NCBI GenBank assembly: GCA_038528235.1
Contig: JBCBEX010000094.1
Location: 1-15,915 of the forward strand
Direction of reading: 5' to 3'
DNA length: 15,915 nt
From: JBCBEX01 sp038528235
GTDB taxonomy: Bacteria > Bacteroidota > Rhodothermia > Rhodothermales > Rubricoccaceae
Shown here piece by piece: positions 13,273 through 15,915 of this stretch; within the stretch, counting starts at the first letter, position 1; every line of letters begins with the position of its first letter. The notes beneath the pieces were generated by a model that saw only the letters and a list, made by a program, of their open reading frames with translations, did not search any database and was not told the origin of the DNA. The translations under genes and the position numbers were made by a program.

Positions 13273-13705
13273 CGAGCCGCTCCCGTTCGCTCAGCGTCGG
13301 GGGCGGCTTTTTAATCCAGTAGCTCTCCGCCTGTGGGTCTGGCCGCGTGAGGATGGGGCTGTCCGAGAACGTCCGGCGTCCCCAGCCAATCGGTAAGACG
13401 CCGAGGAAGAAGACCAGCGTCAGCAGGATCCGTGAGACGACGGCGCCGAGCGCGAGGGCTAGCAGCATCCACGCCTGGTAGACCGGCCGGAGCAGCATCG
13501 GTGTGAGTTGGCCGAGGACCACGAGCGCGCCGCCGAGGCTCGTGAGCGTAACGACGGCCGGGGTCCATGCCCAGCCACGGCGCCACGCCACGACCAGTGC
13601 GATGCCGAGGACAACGGTGCCCACCACGCGTCCGAACGATCGTAGTGTGGCGCGGCCCGTGTCGAGCGAGCGCCACTCGGCGAGCAGAGCGCGGAGGACA
13701 GCCAT
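13259..13705 (-). CDS. SxtJ-family membrane protein
   Basis: A 148-residue protein with three to four hydrophobic segments (about 26-42, 47-67, 76-92 and 93-108). The ending matches the SxtJ family, named for a gene in saxitoxin clusters but common in non-toxic bacteria: LRPVYQAWMLLALALGAVVSRI, then FFLGVLPIGW and the conserved cytoplasmic DPQAESYWIKK (123-133). Biochemical role is unknown; in many genomes the gene sits beside carbamoyltransferase genes, which are not seen here. It follows the 620-residue membrane-anchored protein by 19 bases, so the two form an operon. The saxitoxin-derived name does not imply toxin synthesis. Confidence 0.8.
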   Translation of the reverse strand: MAVLRALLAEWRSLDTGRATLRSFGRVVGTVVLGIALVVAWRRGWAWTPAVVTLTSLGGALVVLGQLTPMLLRPVYQAWMLLALALGAVVSRILLTLVFFLGVLPIGWGRRTFSDSPILTRPDPQAESYWIKKPPPTLSERERLEKLY

Positions 13706-13724
13706 GCGTAGAGGCGGTGCTGTG

Positions 13725-15587
13725 CTAGTTACTTGCTACGTCGTCTGCGAAGGGCAGGCCCGCTTCAGCGCCCATCACCGTGCTCACCGAGCCAACGAGG
13801 TCACGCCAAGCGCGGGTGCCCCAAACCTGGCTGTGGATGCGGATGATCTCTGCCTGGCGCTGGCGATACGCCGTCGGGGTGGCCTCCGCGAGGGCATAGA
13901 ACTGGCCCCGCAGCGTACGCAGCCGCGCCAGGTTAGACTCCGTGAAGCCGAACGCCGCGATGTCGGCAACGAGGCGGTCGTAGGCGTCGTCGGCCGCCGT
14001 TCGGTCGGCAGCGCTCGTGCGGAAGGCGTTCCGGTCGAAGACAAACGTGGCGGCCGGGTCGAGGAGGGTGCGGCCGGTCCGTGCGAGCAGGTCGGACGCG
14101 CCAAGCGGGAGGAAGAACTGCACCGGCGCCTCGCCGACGGCGGCGGTCAAGCTCAGGTTGCCCCGCGGGGGAACAGCGCCATCGTCCGAAGCCGGAAGGT
14201 CGATGTGCGGGTTGAGCGCGCGGAATCGTTCGTAGGACGAGCCCAGGTCGGCGACCGTACTCCAGTCGAGGCGGTCGCTGTGCGCGTCGAGGCGGGCGAG
14301 TAAGTCCGCGAGGGTGATGCGCTCGCCGGCGATCAAGCGTACACGCTCCGCTTCTAGCGTCTGTGTAGGATCGATCAGTTCGTCCTCGGTGGCGCGGAGC
14401 GAGCCGTATGCCTGTAGGACATAGGCCCGCGAGTGGTTGCCGAAGCTCGATTGCCGCTTCACGCGCTCGAAGCCGTCAGTCACGCCCCACATGTACGCAT
14501 CGACGACCGACTTGTGGTCGAGGGACCGACCCGCCTGCGACTGCATGTAGGCTTGATAGAGCCGAAAGATGTTGCCCGGACCAGTGTGGTAGGCCGAGAT
14601 GCCCGGGATTTCATGCCCGACGCTGTTGACGTAGCCGCGCAGGAAGACGAATGCCGGTTCGAGCGTGAGCAGCGGATGGTGCTCCTCGCGCACATCAACA
14701 CGGCCCTCGCCCGCGGGTAACTGATAGCGCCGGACATCGAAGCGCCGCAGCACATCTGGCATCATCTGATACCGAGAGCGTGCCCCGGCAGGGGAGACGA
14801 GCATGTCCTGGTTGAATGTCTCCACCGTGCCGATCTCCGTCGCGAGCAGGCTCAGCCCGAGTTGGTCGGCAAGGGCTATCTCATACTGGATCGTGCTCAA
14901 CTCGCGCGCCCGCGCCTCGGCGACCTGGTTGGCGTAGCCCCACCGGATCTTGACCTCCTCGCGCGGGATGCCCCGGCGGACATATTTGTCTACGAGCCGG
15001 CGCGTCTCGGTGCGACGCACCTGGTTGATGCGGTCCCAGTTTGCCCAGCCGCTGTCTTCGTAGCGGGTCCGCTCGGCAACGAGTTCGTGCAGCTCCAACG
15101 TCTCATTCGAGCGTCCATCGAAGACACGGATTGTAAAGTTGTCGTCCTGGCCCTGGCGCTTTTCGTACAGGTCGAGCAATTGCCGAAACTCACGCACCGA
15201 CCGTGGTTGCTGGGCGAAGGATGCTTCGTTGGGGTCGGCGAGAAAGACACTCGCAGCTACCGCCGGGTACATCTGGTCCGGATGCTGGGGTAGGCCGCTA
15301 AACATGAACGGACTGTCCGGGGCGAAACCGATCAGCGGGAGAGGCTCCTCGTCGTCGTCCTCGAAGATGCCATCCTCGCCCAGGTTCGCAGCGAGGGCCG
15401 CGCTCAGGTCAAACTGGCCGAAGTGCGCCGCGAAGGCCCCGATGCCGACCAGCAGCCCCAGCACGATGAGCACCAGAGGCAGGCCAATCGAGGGAGCCGA
15501 TGCAGAGGGGTCCGGGGACGCAGCGGACGAAGGGACGGAAGCGTCAGGAGATGGGGCGTCCGAGGGCGCGGGAGCGTCGTGGTGCAT
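13725..15587 (-). CDS. Membrane-anchored protein with lytic-transglycosylase-like (SLT) core
   Basis: A 620-residue protein. Residues 1-34 are an Ala/Ser/Pro/Asp-rich low-complexity cytoplasmic tail, 35-54 a transmembrane helix (LPLVLIVLGLLVGIGAFAA), and the rest presumably periplasmic. In the middle, VETFNQDMLVSPAGARSRYQMMP (from 255; catalytic-type E256) and ISAYHTGPGNIFRLYQAY (from 330) match the spacing of the SLT motifs E-S-x-F-(x)n-SPAGAxGxxQxMP and AYNAGPG, which cleave MurNAc-GlcNAc strands. Departures are SRY for the usual GLM/LWQ and H for N in AYN. About 180 residues before and 280 after this core are unassigned; the C-terminal part is mainly helical. It precedes the SxtJ-like gene by 19 bases. 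Enzymatic activity is plausible but unproven; a catalytically altered wall-binding protein is the alternative. Confidence 0.8.
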   Translation of the reverse strand: MHHDAPAPSDAPSPDASVPSSAASPDPSASAPSIGLPLVLIVLGLLVGIGAFAAHFGQFDLSAALAANLGEDGIFEDDDEEPLPLIGFAPDSPFMFSGLPQHPDQMYPAVAASVFLADPNEASFAQQPRSVREFRQLLDLYEKRQGQDDNFTIRVFDGRSNETLELHELVAERTRYEDSGWANWDRINQVRRTETRRLVDKYVRRGIPREEVKIRWGYANQVAEARARELSTIQYEIALADQLGLSLLATEIGTVETFNQDMLVSPAGARSRYQMMPDVLRRFDVRRYQLPAGEGRVDVREEHHPLLTLEPAFVFLRGYVNSVGHEIPGISAYHTGPGNIFRLYQAYMQSQAGRSLDHKSVVDAYMWGVTDGFERVKRQSSFGNHSRAYVLQAYGSLRATEDELIDPTQTLEAERVRLIAGERITLADLLARLDAHSDRLDWSTVADLGSSYERFRALNPHIDLPASDDGAVPPRGNLSLTAAVGEAPVQFFLPLGASDLLARTGRTLLDPAATFVFDRNAFRTSAADRTAADDAYDRLVADIAAFGFTESNLARLRTLRGQFYALAEATPTAYRQRQAEIIRIHSQVWGTRAWRDLVGSVSTVMGAEAGLPFADDVASN

Positions 15588-15790
15588 GCGGAAGAAGAAG
15601 GAAAGGGCAGGCGAGCGGGTCGGGAGGGCTATCCTGCTGGCAGAAATCTACGCGAATCCTCCAGCGTTCGTACACGCAAATTCAATACCGAGCCGAAAAA
15701 ACGGAGCCGAAACGGCGTGCTCTGCAAGGTGAGTCGTGGACGGCAGAGCGACCCAGTCCGTTCCCGCGCTCTGTGGGGCTGCACGGCGGG

Positions 15791-15915
15791 CTAGACAGCA
15801 CCCGCAGCGCGCCGGACCACGTGTGCGAAGAGTGGGGCCCCGACCGCGCCGAGCCGCTCGGGATGGTACTGGACGCCGAGCAGCCGCCCGTCGTCTCCTT
15901 CCAACGCTTCAACGA
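15791..15915 (-). CDS. Class I glutamine amidotransferase-like protein, C-terminal fragment (5' part beyond right edge)
   Basis: Only the last 41 codons are inside the window. They contain VEALEGDDGRLLGVQYHPERLG, the strand plus HPE motif that supplies the catalytic His-Glu of the Cys-His-Glu triad in class I glutamine amidotransferases, followed by the terminal helix LFAHVVRRA. The spacing from HPE to the end suits the gamma-glutamyl-gamma-aminobutyrate hydrolase (peptidase C26/PuuD-like) group or another small GATase1 protein, and the exact member cannot be decided. It is upstream of the transglycosylase-like gene on the same strand, with 203 bases between them and no convincing terminator. 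Confidence 0.75.
   Translation of the reverse strand, partial: VEALEGDDGRLLGVQYHPERLGAVGAPLFAHVVRRAAGAV

Noticed and set aside
13259..13705. SxtJ similarity as a sign of a saxitoxin-type gene cluster
   Set aside because: The family is common in bacteria without toxin genes, and none of the other cluster enzymes are nearby.
15696..15716. Terminator for the glutamine amidotransferase gene (GCCG-TTT-CGGC followed by six T on the minus strand)
   Set aside because: The stem has only four base pairs with a three-base loop and three bases separate it from the T-tract; too weak to call.
1..15915. Mobile elements, CRISPR arrays, tRNA genes or prophage
   Set aside because: No transposase, integrase, regularly spaced repeat array, tRNA T-loop/acceptor pattern or phage gene was found on either strand.

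Overview
The window reads as an ordinary, gene-dense chromosomal segment of a GC-rich (by eye above 60% G+C) Gram-negative bacterium. LolA, a predicted lipoprotein and peptidoglycan synthesis genes imply an outer membrane and a wall. Start codons almost never have a Shine-Dalgarno purine tract, and the family mix (BtpA-type barrel, SxtJ-type membrane protein, a C4-type zinc-ribbon coiled-coil protein, NDH-2) fits a member of the Bacteroidota/Rhodothermota group, perhaps a Salinibacter/Rhodothermus relative. That placement is an inference from composition and style; no rRNA or marker phylogeny is available here. I see no integrase, transposase, phage, CRISPR, toxin-antitoxin or recognised defence operon.

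Layout. 1-2082 (minus): wall precursor pair ddl-murF (murF runs off the left edge), preceded by the intrinsic terminator of an exported pilin-like protein (2100-2588). 2589-2817: divergent spacer. 2818-4182 (plus): type II NADH dehydrogenase. 4197-5440 (minus): BtpA-like barrel protein and ApaG, overlapping by one base. 5441-5751: gene-free spacer. 5752-6510 (plus): RlmB-like 23S rRNA 2'-O-methyltransferase. 6522-6770 (minus): small unknown protein. 6969-9174 (minus): envelope operon lolA - YbhN/LPTD-like membrane protein - OB-fold lipoprotein. 9312-9755 (minus): Hsp20 with its own terminator and a structured upstream region. 9926-10441 (plus): solitary circularly permuted YpsA/SLOG-type protein. 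Its last codons run into the 3' end of the RNase P RNA gene (10417-10886, minus). 10959-11723 (minus): coiled-coil zinc-ribbon-type protein that has lost three of four cysteines. 12007-12444 (minus): GNAT acetyltransferase. 12775-13230 (plus): BON-LysM (Kbp/YgaU-like) protein. 13259-15587 (minus): SxtJ-like membrane protein downstream of a membrane-anchored protein with a lytic-transglycosylase-like core. 15791-15915 (minus): C-terminal end of a class I glutamine amidotransferase.

How the genes work together. The main theme is envelope housekeeping: wall precursor synthesis (Ddl, MurF), lipoprotein transport (LolA), a lipid flippase/synthase-type membrane protein, a possible wall-cleaving enzyme, plus RNA maturation (rnpB, rlmB), respiration (NDH-2) and stress functions (Hsp20, Kbp). 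I found no convincing new multi-gene system. The items most worth a second look are the protein-gene/rnpB overlap with an RNase P RNA that seems to lack the L15 GGU motif, the degenerate zinc ribbon, the lytic-transglycosylase-like/SxtJ pair, the lone SLOG protein, and the repeat-rich region in front of hsp20.
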